From Corynebacterium sp. ACRPH (GTDB lineage Bacteria > Actinomycetota > Actinomycetes > Mycobacteriales > Mycobacteriaceae), in contig NZ_JAKRND010000005.1 of the NCBI RefSeq assembly GCF_022347285.1, forward strand, positions 93,394 to 157,393: DNA of 64,000 bases, read 5' to 3'. The notes beneath the pieces were generated by a model. The model was given only the letters and a program-made list of their open reading frames with translations, searched no databases and was not told the DNA's origin. Positions 41,083 through 50,537 of the stretch are shown piece by piece. The position numbers and the translations under genes were made by a program. Position 1 is the stretch's first letter. Each line of letters begins with the position of its first letter.

Positions 41083-42402
41083 ATGAGTGTTCCAAACTCC
41101 CCTGAGGCCCCGTGGGCGGTCGGGCAGCTAAACGACCAGGTGAAGAACTGGATCCAAAGGCTGGGGTTCATCTGGGTCGAAGGCCAGGTCACACAGGTAA
41201 ACATGAAGAGTACCTGGCGGTTTTCCTACATCACTCTGCGCGACGTGAACCTGGAAGCTTCGGTCTCCCTGACCGTGGAGACGAGCGCGCTGAAGAACCT
41301 GGCCACGCCAGTGAAAGACGGCGACCGCATCGTCGTGCACGGTAAGCCATCGTTCTATTCCAAGCGCGGCAGCTTTTCCCTGTGGGTCACGGAAATCCGG
41401 CAGGTCGGTATCGGCCAGCTACTCGCGCAGATCGAACAGCTGAAGAAGGCCATGTTCGCCGAGGGACTTTTCGATCCCCGCCTGAAGGCTCCCCTGCCCT
41501 TCCTGCCCACCACCGTTGGTTTGATTACCGGTCGTGGTTCGGCGGCGGAGCGGGACGTGATGGAGGTGGCCAAGCGCCGCTGGCCCGCAGTGCGCTTTCG
41601 GGTGATTAACACCGCCGTCCAAGGCCCGAAAACGGTTCCGCAGGTCGTCGATGCTCTACACGAACTGGAGCAAGACCCGGCGGTCGACGTAATCATCGTC
41701 GCCCGTGGCGGTGGTTCGGTGGAAGACCTGCTGCCGTTCTCCGAGGAAGCACTGGTGCGCGAAGTATCCCGACTGAGAACCCCAGTGGTGTCGGCCATCG
41801 GGCACGAGCCGGACAATCCCCTGCTGGACTACGCGGCCGACGTACGCGCGGCCACTCCCACAGATGCGGCCAAGACGGTAGTCCCGGATGTGGTTCAGGA
41901 GCTGCGAATCATCAGCGAAGCACGCCAGCGCGGCGCCGGGGCCCTGCGTAATTGGGTGGCGCACGAACGTAAGGGGCTGGCGCAGATCCGCACCCGGCCT
42001 GTGATGGCGGATCCCAGCCTGCCGGTCACCCGCCAGAAGGACATCATCGCGGAAGCTCTGCAGCGCAAGGACCGTGCCCTGGGGGTGCATGTCCGCTCAC
42101 TGCGTTCCTCGATCGAGTCGCTGAAGGCACAGGTCAACGCCCTGGGGCCATCCCAGACCCTCGCGCGTGGCTATTCCATCGTGCAGGTTATTCCGCGCGA
42201 CAAGTCGGGAGCCCAAGTGGTCACCACGGTGGATCAGGTTGACCCCGGTTCGCAGCTTCGCATCCGTGTCCCCGACGGATCCATCACGGCCGCGGCAATG
42301 GGCGTGCAGGCGGCGCCTGGGGGCGTCATGAATAGAAACAGCAACACGACAGACAGTACCGGCAGTACCGACAGCACCGAGAACAGCACAGGAGAGGCGT
42401 AA
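41083..42402 (+). CDS. xseA: Exodeoxyribonuclease VII large subunit
   Basis: A 439-aa protein: N-terminal OB-fold DNA-binding domain (W-V-E-G-Q-V-T-Q near 26-33), then the catalytic core with [13 protein letters not shown] near 146 and [13 protein letters not shown] near 203-215, and coiled-coil helices to about 380. The C-terminal 45 residues are Asn/Ser/Thr-rich and low complexity. With XseB it degrades single-stranded DNA. The ATG at 41083 begins [10 protein letters not shown]. xseB follows after 4 bp. Confidence 0.95.
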   Translation: MSVPNSPEAPWAVGQLNDQVKNWIQRLGFIWVEGQVTQVNMKSTWRFSYITLRDVNLEASVSLTVETSALKNLATPVKDGDRIVVHGKPSFYSKRGSFSLWVTEIRQVGIGQLLAQIEQLKKAMFAEGLFDPRLKAPLPFLPTTVGLITGRGSAAERDVMEVAKRRWPAVRFRVINTAVQGPKTVPQVVDALHELEQDPAVDVIIVARGGGSVEDLLPFSEEALVREVSRLRTPVVSAIGHEPDNPLLDYAADVRAATPTDAAKTVVPDVVQELRIISEARQRGAGALRNWVAHERKGLAQIRTRPVMADPSLPVTRQKDIIAEALQRKDRALGVHVRSLRSSIESLKAQVNALGPSQTLARGYSIVQVIPRDKSGAQVVTTVDQVDPGSQLRIRVPDGSITAAAMGVQAAPGGVMNRNSNTTDSTGSTDSTENSTGEA

Positions 42403-42406
42403 AACG

Positions 42407-42697
42407 ATGGCGGACAACAACACCAGCAACGGCACTAACAACACCAACAACGGCGATCAGCAGAAGTTTCGCCCGCTCGACCAGCTGAGCTACGAGCAGG
42501 CACGCGACGAGCTGGTGGAGGTCGTGAAGATCCTCGAGCTCGGGCAGATGAGCCTCGACGAGTCGCTGAACTACTGGGAACGCGGCGAGGAGCTGGCCGC
42601 GTACTGCGAGGACTACCTCAACGGCGCGTCCAAGCGCATCGAGCAAGCCCTACAACAGCGCGAGGCCCGCAACGCCGCGGCGCAGAGCGAGAGCTAG
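42407..42697 (+). CDS. xseB: Exodeoxyribonuclease VII small subunit
   Basis: A 96-aa protein with an N-terminal Asn/Thr-rich extension (residues 4-17) and the conserved XseB helical pair: [23 protein letters not shown] and Y-W-E-R-G-E-E-L. Its position four bases after xseA gives the usual exonuclease VII operon. The Asn-rich ends of both subunits are similar in composition, likely by slippage of AAC repeats. Confidence 0.95.
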   Translation: MADNNTSNGTNNTNNGDQQKFRPLDQLSYEQARDELVEVVKILELGQMSLDESLNYWERGEELAAYCEDYLNGASKRIEQALQQREARNAAAQSES

Positions 42698-42718
42698 CGT
42701 GCGAGCTAGCGCCAGGGG

Positions 42719-43354
42719 CTAGTTAGCTGTTTCGCCGCTACTGGGCTCGACGGTCGCTTCGTTAGCGTCAGCGTCGGAAGCGTCGGTGACGTCGATCGGC
42801 TCCGTCGCAGCGATCTTCTCCGCGGCAGTGCGAGTCTGCTCGTGGGAGGCCATCGCCTCAATAGCCAAGCGCACATCCCCCAGGTCAGCAACCCACAGCG
42901 GGCGAGCATCCTCGCCGGTGAAGACGTGCCACTCGACGTCCCCCGTGGTCTCCGTGCCAGTCTCTTCCCGCACGGAATCATCAGGCTGAGAAGCAGCCTT
43001 AAAGTCGGCACCGGTTTGGGTCAAGGAAATGTAGTTCTCCCCGTTAATAACCCAACCGACCAGGCTCGACGGCTCGCCGCCGACCATCACACGACGGGCG
43101 GAGTTGGCCACCCAGCCTTCCGGCATCTCCGGATTACGGATCGGGAAGTCGAAGGTCCGGGCATCCATCTGCAGCACAGTATCCTTGTCGACCTCCTGCA
43201 CAGGGCCCGAGCGATCAGCCTCTCCAGGGTTATAGGAGCACAGGCCCGTAAACCCGACCGTCAGGAACATGGCAACCAACAGCACCACCAGGGAAAGCAC
43301 AATGTCCTTGGTGGATTGAAACGCACGGGGTTTTTGAATCTGCACGCCCGCCAT
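42719..43354 (-). CDS. DUF4245 membrane-anchored protein
   Basis: A 211-aa protein with one N-terminal membrane helix (about 18-42) and an extracytoplasmic domain with G-W-V-A-N-S-A-R near 80-87 and G-W-V-I-N-G-E-N-Y-I-S-L near 99-110, which match actinobacterial DUF4245. Residues after 160 are acidic and low complexity. Its neighbours, xseAB convergent and glpX divergent, are the usual actinobacterial context. Function is unknown. Confidence 0.82.
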   Translation of the reverse strand: MAGVQIQKPRAFQSTKDIVLSLVVLLVAMFLTVGFTGLCSYNPGEADRSGPVQEVDKDTVLQMDARTFDFPIRNPEMPEGWVANSARRVMVGGEPSSLVGWVINGENYISLTQTGADFKAASQPDDSVREETGTETTGDVEWHVFTGEDARPLWVADLGDVRLAIEAMASHEQTRTAAEKIAATEPIDVTDASDADANEATVEPSSGETAN

Positions 43355-43545
43355 TATCGCATTGCCACCGCTGGCCTGGCCAAATCAGCCCTGCACAGGG
43401 CGGAACCCAACCCTAGGCAGGGCTGGACGGCGAAACATAAGGCGCAGCATCAGACAGCGCCCGGGGTAAATGAGGCACAATGGAAGAAGAGTGGAAACAA
43501 TTACCTATCAGCCACCAATCAGCAACAGAAAAGAGCTTGAAGATC

Positions 43546-44577
43546 ATGTCTACTGAGCACATCCCTGCTGTCTCCCCCAACCCGGAGGCTCCGGACCGCA
43601 ACCTGGCGATGGAGCTGGTCCGCGTGACGGAAGCCGCCGCCCTCGCCTCCGGCAAGTGGGTTGGCCGTGGACAGAAAGAATCCGGTGACGGCGCAGCCGT
43701 GGATGCGATGCGCCAGATGATCAACTCCGTGGAAATGGACGGCGTTGTCGTGATCGGTGAGGGTGAGAAGGACGAAGCCCCGATGCTGTTCAACGGCGAG
43801 CAGGTCGGCACCGGCAACGGCCCGGCGGTGGACATCGCAGTCGACCCGGTTGACGGCACCACCCTGATGGCCGAGGGCCGCCCGAACGCAATCTCCGTAA
43901 TCGCCGCCGCCGAGCGCGGATCCATGTACGACCCGTCCGCCGTGTTCTACATGAAGAAGATCGCCGTCGGCCCGGAGGCCGTGGGCAAGGTGGACATCGA
44001 CGCTCCGGTCGCCGACAACATCAACGCCGTCGCCAAGGCCAAGGGCACCGTCCCGGGCGACATCACCGTCGTCGTGCTGGACCGCCCACGCCACGAGGAT
44101 CTGATCCGCGAAATCCGCGAGGCCGGCGCGAAGGTCCGCCTGATCGGCGACGGCGACGTGGCAGGTGCTGTGGCAACTGCCCAGGACACCTCCACCAACT
44201 CCGTGGACATCATGATGGGCATCGGCGGCACCCCGGAGGGCGTTATCGCCGCCGCCGCCATGAAGTGCATGGGCGGCGAGATCCAGGGCAAGCTGTGGCC
44301 GAAGGACGAGGCCGAGCGCCAGAAGGCTCTCGACGCAGGCCACGACCTCAACCGCGTGTTGACCACCAACGACCTGGTGAACTCCGAGCACTGCTACTTC
44401 GTGGCCACCGGCGTGACCAACGGCGACATGGTGCGCGGTGTCTCCTACCACCAGAACTCCGCCACCACCCGTTCCCTGGTTATGCGCTCTCGCTCCGGCA
44501 CAATCCGCTTCATCGAGTCGCAGCACCAGCTGGCGAAGCTGCAGTCCTACTCCGTGCTGGATTACACCCGTAACTAA
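43546..44577 (+). CDS. glpX: Class II fructose-1,6-bisphosphatase GlpX
   Basis: A 343-aa gluconeogenic phosphatase. Metal- and substrate-binding motifs are [11 protein letters not shown] near 67-77, V-D-P-V-D-G-T-T-L near 100-108, and the late I-G-G-T-P-E-G-V near 226. It hydrolyses fructose 1,6-bisphosphate; corynebacteria use this class instead of class I. The ATG at 43546 is chosen from the family's N-terminal length; AGAAAAGAG lies upstream. fumC follows after 176 bp. Confidence 0.95.
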   Translation: MSTEHIPAVSPNPEAPDRNLAMELVRVTEAAALASGKWVGRGQKESGDGAAVDAMRQMINSVEMDGVVVIGEGEKDEAPMLFNGEQVGTGNGPAVDIAVDPVDGTTLMAEGRPNAISVIAAAERGSMYDPSAVFYMKKIAVGPEAVGKVDIDAPVADNINAVAKAKGTVPGDITVVVLDRPRHEDLIREIREAGAKVRLIGDGDVAGAVATAQDTSTNSVDIMMGIGGTPEGVIAAAAMKCMGGEIQGKLWPKDEAERQKALDAGHDLNRVLTTNDLVNSEHCYFVATGVTNGDMVRGVSYHQNSATTRSLVMRSRSGTIRFIESQHQLAKLQSYSVLDYTRN

Positions 44578-44753
44578 CTCTTTTTATGACGCCCCCACGC
44601 CGCCGCCGTACAGCAGGCCTTTTAGGTAGATTGGGCGGTGTCCGTGCGGGGCACGAAAGACAATCCGCTTTCCCACGGTTCCCGACTTTGAGTCCTTCGG
44701 TGGGTTCGAAGCGGGAGGCGTCAAAAAGCTTAGAAGATAAAGGTGATGAAAGA

Positions 44754-46157
44754 ATGACCGAGCAAGAATTCCGCATTGAACACGACACGATGGGCGAGGT
44801 TAAGGTTCCCGCGAAGGCTCTGTGGCGTGCGCAGACGCAGCGTGCGGTGGAGAACTTCCCGATCTCCGACCGTCCGCTGGAGTCCGCACAGATCCGCGCG
44901 ATGGGTCTGCTGAAGGCGGCCTGCGCGCAGGTGAACAAGGACCGTGGCCTGTTGACCGACGAGCAGGCGGATGCCATCATCTCCGCCGCCAAGGAAATCG
45001 GCGAGGGCAAGCACGACGCTGAGTTCCCGATCGACGTGTTCCAGACCGGCTCCGGTACCTCTTCCAACATGAACACCAACGAGGTCATCGCCTCCATCGC
45101 CAAGAACAACGGCGTGGAGATCCACCCGAATGACCACGTGAACATGGGTCAGTCCTCCAACGATACGTTCCCGACTGCCACCCACGTAGCCGCAACCCAG
45201 GCTGCCGTCAACGACCTGATCCCGGGTCTGAAGGTGCTGCAGGAGTCCCTGGCCAAGAAGGCCAAGGAGTGGGAGACGGTCGTGAAGTCCGGCCGTACCC
45301 ACCTGATGGACGCCGTCCCGGTAACCCTGGGCCAGGAGTTCTCCGGCTACGCCCGCCAGATCGAGGCAGGCATCGAGCGCGTTGAGGCCACTCTGCCCCG
45401 GCTGGGTGAGCTGCCGATCGGCGGCACCGCAGTCGGCACCGGTCTGAACACCCCGGCTGACTTCGGCGCCAACGTGACCGCCGAGCTGGTGAAGCTGACC
45501 GGCGTGGAGCAGCTGCGCGAGGCAGAGAACCACTTCGAGGCACAGGCTAACCGCGATGGCCTGGTTGAGTTCTCCGGCGCTATGCGCACCATCGCTGTCT
45601 CCCTGAACAAGATCGCCAACGACATCCGCTGGATGGGCTCCGGCCCGCTGACCGGCCTGGGCGAGATCCACCTGCCGGACCTGCAGCCGGGCTCCTCCAT
45701 CATGCCGGGCAAGGTCAACCCGGTTCTGTGTGAGACTGCAACCCAGGTCGCTGCACAGGTCATCGGTAACGACGCTGCCGTTGCCTTCGGCGGTTCCCAG
45801 GGTGCGTTCGAGCTGAACGTGTACATCCCAATGATGGCCCGCAACGTGCTGGAGTCTGCGAAGCTGCTGGCCAACACCGCCCGCGTATTTGCGGAGAAGC
45901 TGGTCGACGGCATCGAGCCGAACGAGGAGCGTATGCGCACTCTGGCTGAGTCCTCCCCGTCCATCGTCACCCCGCTGAACTCTGCTATTGGCTACGAGGC
46001 TGCGGCGAAGGTTGCTAAGACTGCTCTGAAGGAAGGCAAGACCATCCGTCAGACTGTTATCGACCTGGGCTTTGTCGACGGCGAGAAGCTGACCGAGGAG
46101 GAGCTGGATAAGCGTCTCGACGTCCTGGCTATGGCAAACACCGACCGCGACAAGTAG
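44754..46157 (+). CDS. fumC: Fumarate hydratase class II
   Basis: A 467-aa iron-independent fumarase of the citric acid cycle. It has [10 protein letters not shown] near 100-109, the [12 protein letters not shown] segment, and the superfamily signature [11 protein letters not shown] near 318-328 with the catalytic Ser loop. ATG 44754 fits the family's [11 protein letters not shown] start. A hairpin (46187-46210) follows the stop. Confidence 0.96.
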   Translation: MTEQEFRIEHDTMGEVKVPAKALWRAQTQRAVENFPISDRPLESAQIRAMGLLKAACAQVNKDRGLLTDEQADAIISAAKEIGEGKHDAEFPIDVFQTGSGTSSNMNTNEVIASIAKNNGVEIHPNDHVNMGQSSNDTFPTATHVAATQAAVNDLIPGLKVLQESLAKKAKEWETVVKSGRTHLMDAVPVTLGQEFSGYARQIEAGIERVEATLPRLGELPIGGTAVGTGLNTPADFGANVTAELVKLTGVEQLREAENHFEAQANRDGLVEFSGAMRTIAVSLNKIANDIRWMGSGPLTGLGEIHLPDLQPGSSIMPGKVNPVLCETATQVAAQVIGNDAAVAFGGSQGAFELNVYIPMMARNVLESAKLLANTARVFAEKLVDGIEPNEERMRTLAESSPSIVTPLNSAIGYEAAAKVAKTALKEGKTIRQTVIDLGFVDGEKLTEEELDKRLDVLAMANTDRDK

Positions 46158-46186
46158 GCGAAAACTAAGTACTGACGCTGTTGCGG

Positions 46187-46210
46187 GGCCAGCCGGCTAG
46201 TTGGCTGGCC
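46187..46210 (+). terminator. Possible fumC terminator hairpin
   Basis: GGCCAGCC and GGCTGGCC form a perfect 8-bp stem around an 8-base loop, 30 bp after the fumC stop. It has no T-run, so termination efficiency is uncertain. Confidence 0.45.
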
Positions 46211-46717
46211 ACACTAGCTTCTGCGGCGCTGGCTCGGGTGGCCACACTTGCCGGGTCATCCTGGCTGGCCTGCAAGCCGGGCCGACACACCCGCTGTTGT
46301 TTTCCGAAGGCACTAGTAGGCATTAGCGCTACTAGTAAGTACTAGCCACCGCCTTGGAGGAGCGACAGCGGGTTTTCCTATGTCTGACCGCGGCCAGCCT
46401 CGCCTACACCTTTCTTGTCCCTCCGCCTTACTTCCATCCCGGCCTCTTCTGCCCCTTTTAGTTCCCTTTCGCCGCTCCCATAGAGCCAAAATGTCGTTAG
46501 AACGGGAATACGCACGGCGCCGCAGCCGACTCCGGAAAATCAAAACCCTCTGACCTGGGCTTTTACTTTACTGGGATTTGATCCCATTAACGGATTCTCG
46601 TTCTAGCGACATTCAGCCTCTCCAGCACCGACCAATACCCACTATCTGCCGTCACATCGTCAACCAACCACTATCCTTCAGAAGCTATTGGTCACACCAA
46701 CACCACACGTTTCATAG
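46211..46717. other. Intergenic region with inverted repeats, no gene
   Basis: No convincing coding frame; the minus-strand frame at 46313-46543 looks like noise. A 19-bp imperfect inverted pair (17 matches) lies at 46491-46509 (ATGTCGTTAGAACG...) and 46594-46612 (its near-complement), and ACTAGTA/TACTAGT face each other at 46312-46318 and 46330-46336. Confidence 0.4.
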
Positions 46718-46901
46718 ATGTCGGAAAAGTTGCAAAAGGCCTCCCCTCCAGAATTGGCCCCTTCAGCAACACCCCCGTGACCTACACTTTTACACTATTG
46801 AAAATTCGCCCCGACAAGGTTGTGCAACTTTTCCGACATTTACCCAACCGGAGTGCAACATTTCCGACATTTACCCAACCGGAGTGCAACATTTCCGACA
46901 T
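46718..46901. repeat. Phased 17-bp motif array, locus 1
   Basis: TGCAACTTTTCCGACAT occurs inverted at 46718-46734, then direct copies begin at 46823, 46854 and 46885 (31-bp steps; the last two read TGCAACATTTCCGACAT). Inverted-to-direct distance is 105 bp. The same geometry recurs at 63806-63958. It lies before the tetR-MFS operon. Peptides such as R-S-A-T-F-P-T-F-T read through it are artefacts of the repeat. Confidence 0.8.
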
Positions 46902-47065
46902 TTACACCCCCACAATGGAACTTCGCGACCACGCCCACCACAAACCCACCCGTGACGACAGGCGCAGCACCCCCACCCGCAAAGCCAGTCACAGCACCCC
47001 ATCCCACCCGCGGCGCAGACCGTTAACCACCACACACTAGGCAAACCCGTATGAAGAATCACACA

Positions 47066-47106
47066 AACTTTGCACTAGATACAACTTTGCACTGGGTGTA
47101 ACTTTG
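47066..47106 (+). promoter_or_regulatory. Triple 17-bp-spaced direct repeat before tetR
   Basis: AACTTTGCACT begins at 47066 and 47083, and AACTTTG at 47100, a strict 17-bp period, ending just before the tetR start. This is a candidate operator for autorepression of the tetR-MFS operon. Confidence 0.5.
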
Positions 47107-47111
47107 TTCGA

Positions 47112-47975
47112 GTGATGCATTCGAACCGCTCCGATCCCCCAGCTCCCCCAGAGTCCACGGAGCCCACGGAACCCACGGACCACACAACTCCCCCAGACCC
47201 CACGGAACCTCCAGCTCCCCCAGAGCCCACAGATCCCCCAACCATGGGACTGCGCGAGCGCAAACGCCTGGAAACCAGGCTAAGGATCGAGGACGAGGCC
47301 ACTCGCCTCTTCCTCGATCGTTCCTTCGATGGAGTCACCCTGGAGGAAATCTGCGAAGCAGCGGACATCAGCCGCCGCACCTTCTTCAACTACTTCTCAT
47401 CCAAGGAACACGTTGCGGTCGGCAAACAACCCCCGTTGCTCACCGAAGACGACTTCAACAAACTCGAAAGCTTCTCCCCGGCACGGGGCAGCCTGCCTCA
47501 ATACCTCTACGACATGCTGACCAAGAAGCGCATCGAGGAGGCCAAGAAGTCGGACAATGCCAACCTCGATCCGGAACTGGCGGAGTCGATAAGGTGGCGT
47601 CGATCCCAAATAATAAAGAGATTCCCCAGCCTGGCACTTGCGAAGCTCGCCAGCTACGAAAAGCTGCGCAGCGACCTTGCCGAAGCGGTGTGCAAGAACC
47701 TCGAAAGGCACCCGCATAACCGCAGCACCGACATGGAGGCGATGGAGGAAGCACACCTCATCGTCACCGCGGCAACAACGGTGCAATGGGCCGCAGCAAC
47801 CTCAGCCACACGGCGCGGCAGAACCCTGAACAGCACAAAGGACTTCGACGTTGCTTTAACCGGGCTACGGCAAGTCTTCAGTGCCATCGAACCGGCCACC
47901 CTCAAGCCGTCAACAGCCTCAACCGCAGAAAACATCTCGCAGAAAGCACAGAAAACCAAGGAGAACCGCCCATGA
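47112..47975 (+). CDS. TetR-family regulator of the adjacent MFS exporter
   Basis: A 287-aa frame. The TetR HTH is T-L-E-E-I-C-E-A-A-D-I-S-R-R-T-F-F-N-Y-F, about 75-94 residues from the GTG start. The first 44 residues are Pro/Thr/Glu repeats (P-P-A-P-P-E-S-T-E-P-T-E-P-T), unusual for TetR. ATG 47244 (M-G-L-R-E-R-K-R) would give a normal N-terminus, but neither start has a ribosome site, so the true start is open. The stop overlaps the MFS gene by ATGA, which strongly suggests that the regulator controls that exporter. Confidence 0.8.
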   Translation: MMHSNRSDPPAPPESTEPTEPTDHTTPPDPTEPPAPPEPTDPPTMGLRERKRLETRLRIEDEATRLFLDRSFDGVTLEEICEAADISRRTFFNYFSSKEHVAVGKQPPLLTEDDFNKLESFSPARGSLPQYLYDMLTKKRIEEAKKSDNANLDPELAESIRWRRSQIIKRFPSLALAKLASYEKLRSDLAEAVCKNLERHPHNRSTDMEAMEEAHLIVTAATTVQWAAATSATRRGRTLNSTKDFDVALTGLRQVFSAIEPATLKPSTASTAENISQKAQKTKENRP

Positions 47976-49561
47976 AAGATACTCGCGAAGAAGCCGCTGC
48001 AGCCAAGGCACGGCTCGACGCGGCGGAAAAGCAGCGCCAGGAAAACCACAACAACGTCCCCCTAGTCTTCGGCTGCCTGATGCTAGGCATGCTGATGTCC
48101 TCACTGGGGCAGATGATCTTCTCCACCGCCCTGCCCACCCTCGTCGGCGAGCTCGGCGGTGCCAACAAGATGAGCTGGGTCATCACCAGCTTCCTGCTGA
48201 CCATGACCATCGGCATGCCCGTCTACGGCAAACTGGGTGACCAGATGGGTCGTAAGCCGTTGTACCTGGTGGCGGTAACCCTGTTCCTGGCCGGCTCCGT
48301 CCTGGGTGCGCTTGCGCAGAGCATGGACATGATGATCGTCGCCCGCGGCGTACAGGGCCTCGGCGCCGGCGGCCTGATGATCGGCGCGCAGGCCATCATC
48401 GCCGACGTGGTTCCCGCACGTGATCGCGGCCGCTACATGGGCATCATGGGTGCCGTCTTCGGCCTGAGCTCCGTACTAGGGCCGCTGCTGGGTGGCTTCT
48501 TCACCGACGGCCCGGGCTGGCGTTGGGCGCTGTGGTTCAACGTTCCGCTGGCGGTCATCACGTTCCTGATGGTGTTCTTCAATCTCCAGCTGCCGAAACG
48601 TGGCTCGGGCGCCCGCCTGGACGTCCCCGGCACGGTCCTGATGGCCGGCGCTACTAGCGCGCTGATTCTGCTGCTCACCTGGGGTGGGCGCGATTACGCC
48701 TGGTCCAGCCCGGTCATCATCTGCCTGGGCATCGCAGCGGCAATCCTGGCTACGCTGTTCGTACTGGTGGAACGCAAGGCGAAGGATCCGCTGATCCCGA
48801 TGCAGCTGTTCACCGTCCGCAACTTCGTCGTCACGACTGCGGCGGGAACGATCACGGGTGTGGTTATGTTTGGCGTGCTGGCTTACATGCCGACGTACAT
48901 CCAGATGGTGCACGGCATGACCCCCACCAAGGCCGGTCTGATGATGGTCCCGATGATGGCCGGCATGATCGTCACCGCCACCGCCTCCGGCCAGTACGTG
49001 TCCCGCACGGGCCGCTATAAGTGGTTCCCCGTCGCGGGTCTGCTCGTCGCCGCCGCGGCGGTCGGTCTTATGGGGCTTTTTGACGCCCACGATTCCCTCG
49101 TGCACCTCGGTCTTGTCTTGGCCCTGATGGGTGTTGGCCTGGGGCTTTCGATGCAGATTTTGGTGCTGATCGTGCAGAACTCTTTCCCAATCTCGATGGT
49201 GGGCACTGCGACGGCTTCGAATAACTTCTTCCGCCAGATTGGCGGTACGGCTGGCTCAGCTATCATCGGTTCGCTGTTCACGCACCGCGTGGCGGATCTG
49301 ATGGGCCAGCGGGTACCCGGCGCGCTCAAGGAGCTGGGTCCGCAAGGGGCTGAGTTCGCAAAGGACTTCCAGGGCGGCGGCAGTGCGCGGCTAACCCCGG
49401 AGATCGTCGATACGCTGCCTGGCCCGTTGCATGACGCGATCACTACCTCGTATAACGACGCCCTCGTCCCCGTTCTCGGGGCAATGGCGCCGGTGGCTAT
49501 TTTGGCTGCGCTGATTCTGGTCTTGGTCCGCCAGGACAATCTGAAGGAAACCATCGAGTAG
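47972..49561 (+). CDS. Drug:H+ antiporter, MFS DHA2 family (LmrB/QacA-like)
   Basis: A 529-aa protein with fourteen predicted membrane helices. Motif A is G-K-L-G-D-Q-M-G-R-K near 87-96, motif C is G-P-L-L-G-G-F near 169-175 and the DHA2 fingerprint R-W-A-L-W-F-N-V-P follows near 184-192. Such pumps expel lincosamides, dyes or cationic biocides. CAAGGAG precedes ATG 47972, and coupling to tetR indicates inducible expression. The transcript ends at the terminator at 49588-49626. Confidence 0.9.
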   Translation: MKDTREEAAAAKARLDAAEKQRQENHNNVPLVFGCLMLGMLMSSLGQMIFSTALPTLVGELGGANKMSWVITSFLLTMTIGMPVYGKLGDQMGRKPLYLVAVTLFLAGSVLGALAQSMDMMIVARGVQGLGAGGLMIGAQAIIADVVPARDRGRYMGIMGAVFGLSSVLGPLLGGFFTDGPGWRWALWFNVPLAVITFLMVFFNLQLPKRGSGARLDVPGTVLMAGATSALILLLTWGGRDYAWSSPVIICLGIAAAILATLFVLVERKAKDPLIPMQLFTVRNFVVTTAAGTITGVVMFGVLAYMPTYIQMVHGMTPTKAGLMMVPMMAGMIVTATASGQYVSRTGRYKWFPVAGLLVAAAAVGLMGLFDAHDSLVHLGLVLALMGVGLGLSMQILVLIVQNSFPISMVGTATASNNFFRQIGGTAGSAIIGSLFTHRVADLMGQRVPGALKELGPQGAEFAKDFQGGGSARLTPEIVDTLPGPLHDAITTSYNDALVPVLGAMAPVAILAALILVLVRQDNLKETIE

Positions 49562-49587
49562 TCCCAGATGGGATCCTGCGCAAAGAG

Positions 49588-49626
49588 AAAAGGCGACCGC
49601 GCTAATGGCTAATACGGTCGCCTTTT
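49588..49626 (+). terminator. Rho-independent terminator after the MFS gene
   Basis: AAAAGGCGACCG and CGGTCGCCTTTT form a perfect 12-bp stem around a 15-base loop, with the T-run built into the 3' arm. It could serve both strands. Confidence 0.88.
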
Positions 49627-49688
49627 GCTGTGTCTGAGCTCGCTCGGGAACGTGCCTGAGAAACGTGCTTGGGATACGTGCTGGAAAG

Positions 49689-50474
49689 TTACTCGGACTT
49701 TTCTGCCGATTCCTCAGCGTTTTCAGAGCTGCCCGCGTTGCTAGCGCTCTCAGCGTTGCCCTCAGCGTCGCCCTCGTCGGGGTGGTCCAGGTTCTCCTGG
49801 TAGTACTTCCATGCCGGGCCGCCCTCGAGAATCTTCTCCATCACCATGTTGTGGCGCCACGTGCCCTTCTTCGGCCCGTAGTTCATGTGAGACATGCAGT
49901 GGAACACTCCCACTTCCTCGAAGCCTCGGGAGACGTGCAGCCGCACGGAGCCTTCGTTCTCCGGGAAGATGCTGGAGTGCATCGCCCAGTGGCCCTGCTC
50001 TGCGGCCTCCTTGAGCAGCCTGTCGAGCAGGCTGCCGGCCACGCCCTTGCCGGCGGCGTCATTGTGGACGTAGATCGAGTCCTCCAGCACCCCGTCGAAC
50101 ACGTCGCGGTGACTGGCGGAGGTGGCAGTGATCCACCCCAGGATCTTCTCCTCATCCTCCCCAAGCCCCGCGGCCGCCGCAGCTGCGGGATCCGTGTCGA
50201 TGGCAACGAAGGAGAGCTCGGGCAAGCGGTGGCGCATGAAGTCATCCCACGCTTCGGGCGCGCTTTCCTCAAAGGTAGCCTCGCCCGTATCCATACCGGT
50301 CTGCAGGATCTTCTGGACTTGCGGATAGTCCTTCTCCTCCATCAGGCGGATGGAGATAGCCTGCTTGGCACTGTCCTTGGCGTTGTTGCCAGCACTGCTA
50401 TCTGCGGCTCTCCCTGCAGTGTTCGCAGCGTTCCCAGAGTGCGCAGTGTTACCTGCGGTGTTCGCGGAAGTCAT
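49689..50474 (-). CDS. GNAT-family N-acetyltransferase (phosphinothricin acetyltransferase-like)
   Basis: A 261-aa protein. Residues 1-38 and 230-261 are Ala/Asn/Ser/Glu-rich extensions. The core begins I-S-I-R-L-M-E-E-K-D-Y-P, with the PAT-like T-G-M-D-T-G-E-A-T-F-E near 56-66, acetyl-CoA loop D-A-A-G-K-G-V-A-G-S-L-L near 139-150, and E-G-S-V-R-L-H-V-S-R-G-F near 178-189. Closest known relatives acetylate phosphinothricin or methionine sulfoximine; the real substrate is unknown. Confidence 0.82.
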   Translation of the reverse strand: MTSANTAGNTAHSGNAANTAGRAADSSAGNNAKDSAKQAISIRLMEEKDYPQVQKILQTGMDTGEATFEESAPEAWDDFMRHRLPELSFVAIDTDPAAAAAAGLGEDEEKILGWITATSASHRDVFDGVLEDSIYVHNDAAGKGVAGSLLDRLLKEAAEQGHWAMHSSIFPENEGSVRLHVSRGFEEVGVFHCMSHMNYGPKKGTWRHNMVMEKILEGGPAWKYYQENLDHPDEGDAEGNAESASNAGSSENAEESAEKSE

Positions 50475-50537
50475 GGAAGAAATTGTGCCCTAAAACCCAT
50501 CGTTTACGCCACCTGACTACCGGCAGCTGTGAGCGAA

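Noticed and set aside
44586..44753. N-terminal extension of fumC
   Set aside because: The upstream residues are Arg-rich noise, and ATG 44754 gives the normal fumarase start.
46823..46901. CRISPR array
   Set aside because: The 31-bp period looks like repeat units, but the intervals are not unique spacers between constant repeats, only three units exist, and no cas genes are present.
46578..47040. Overlapping short frames with repeated peptides
   Set aside because: The peptide repeats are the 31-bp DNA repeats translated; no start signals and no homology.
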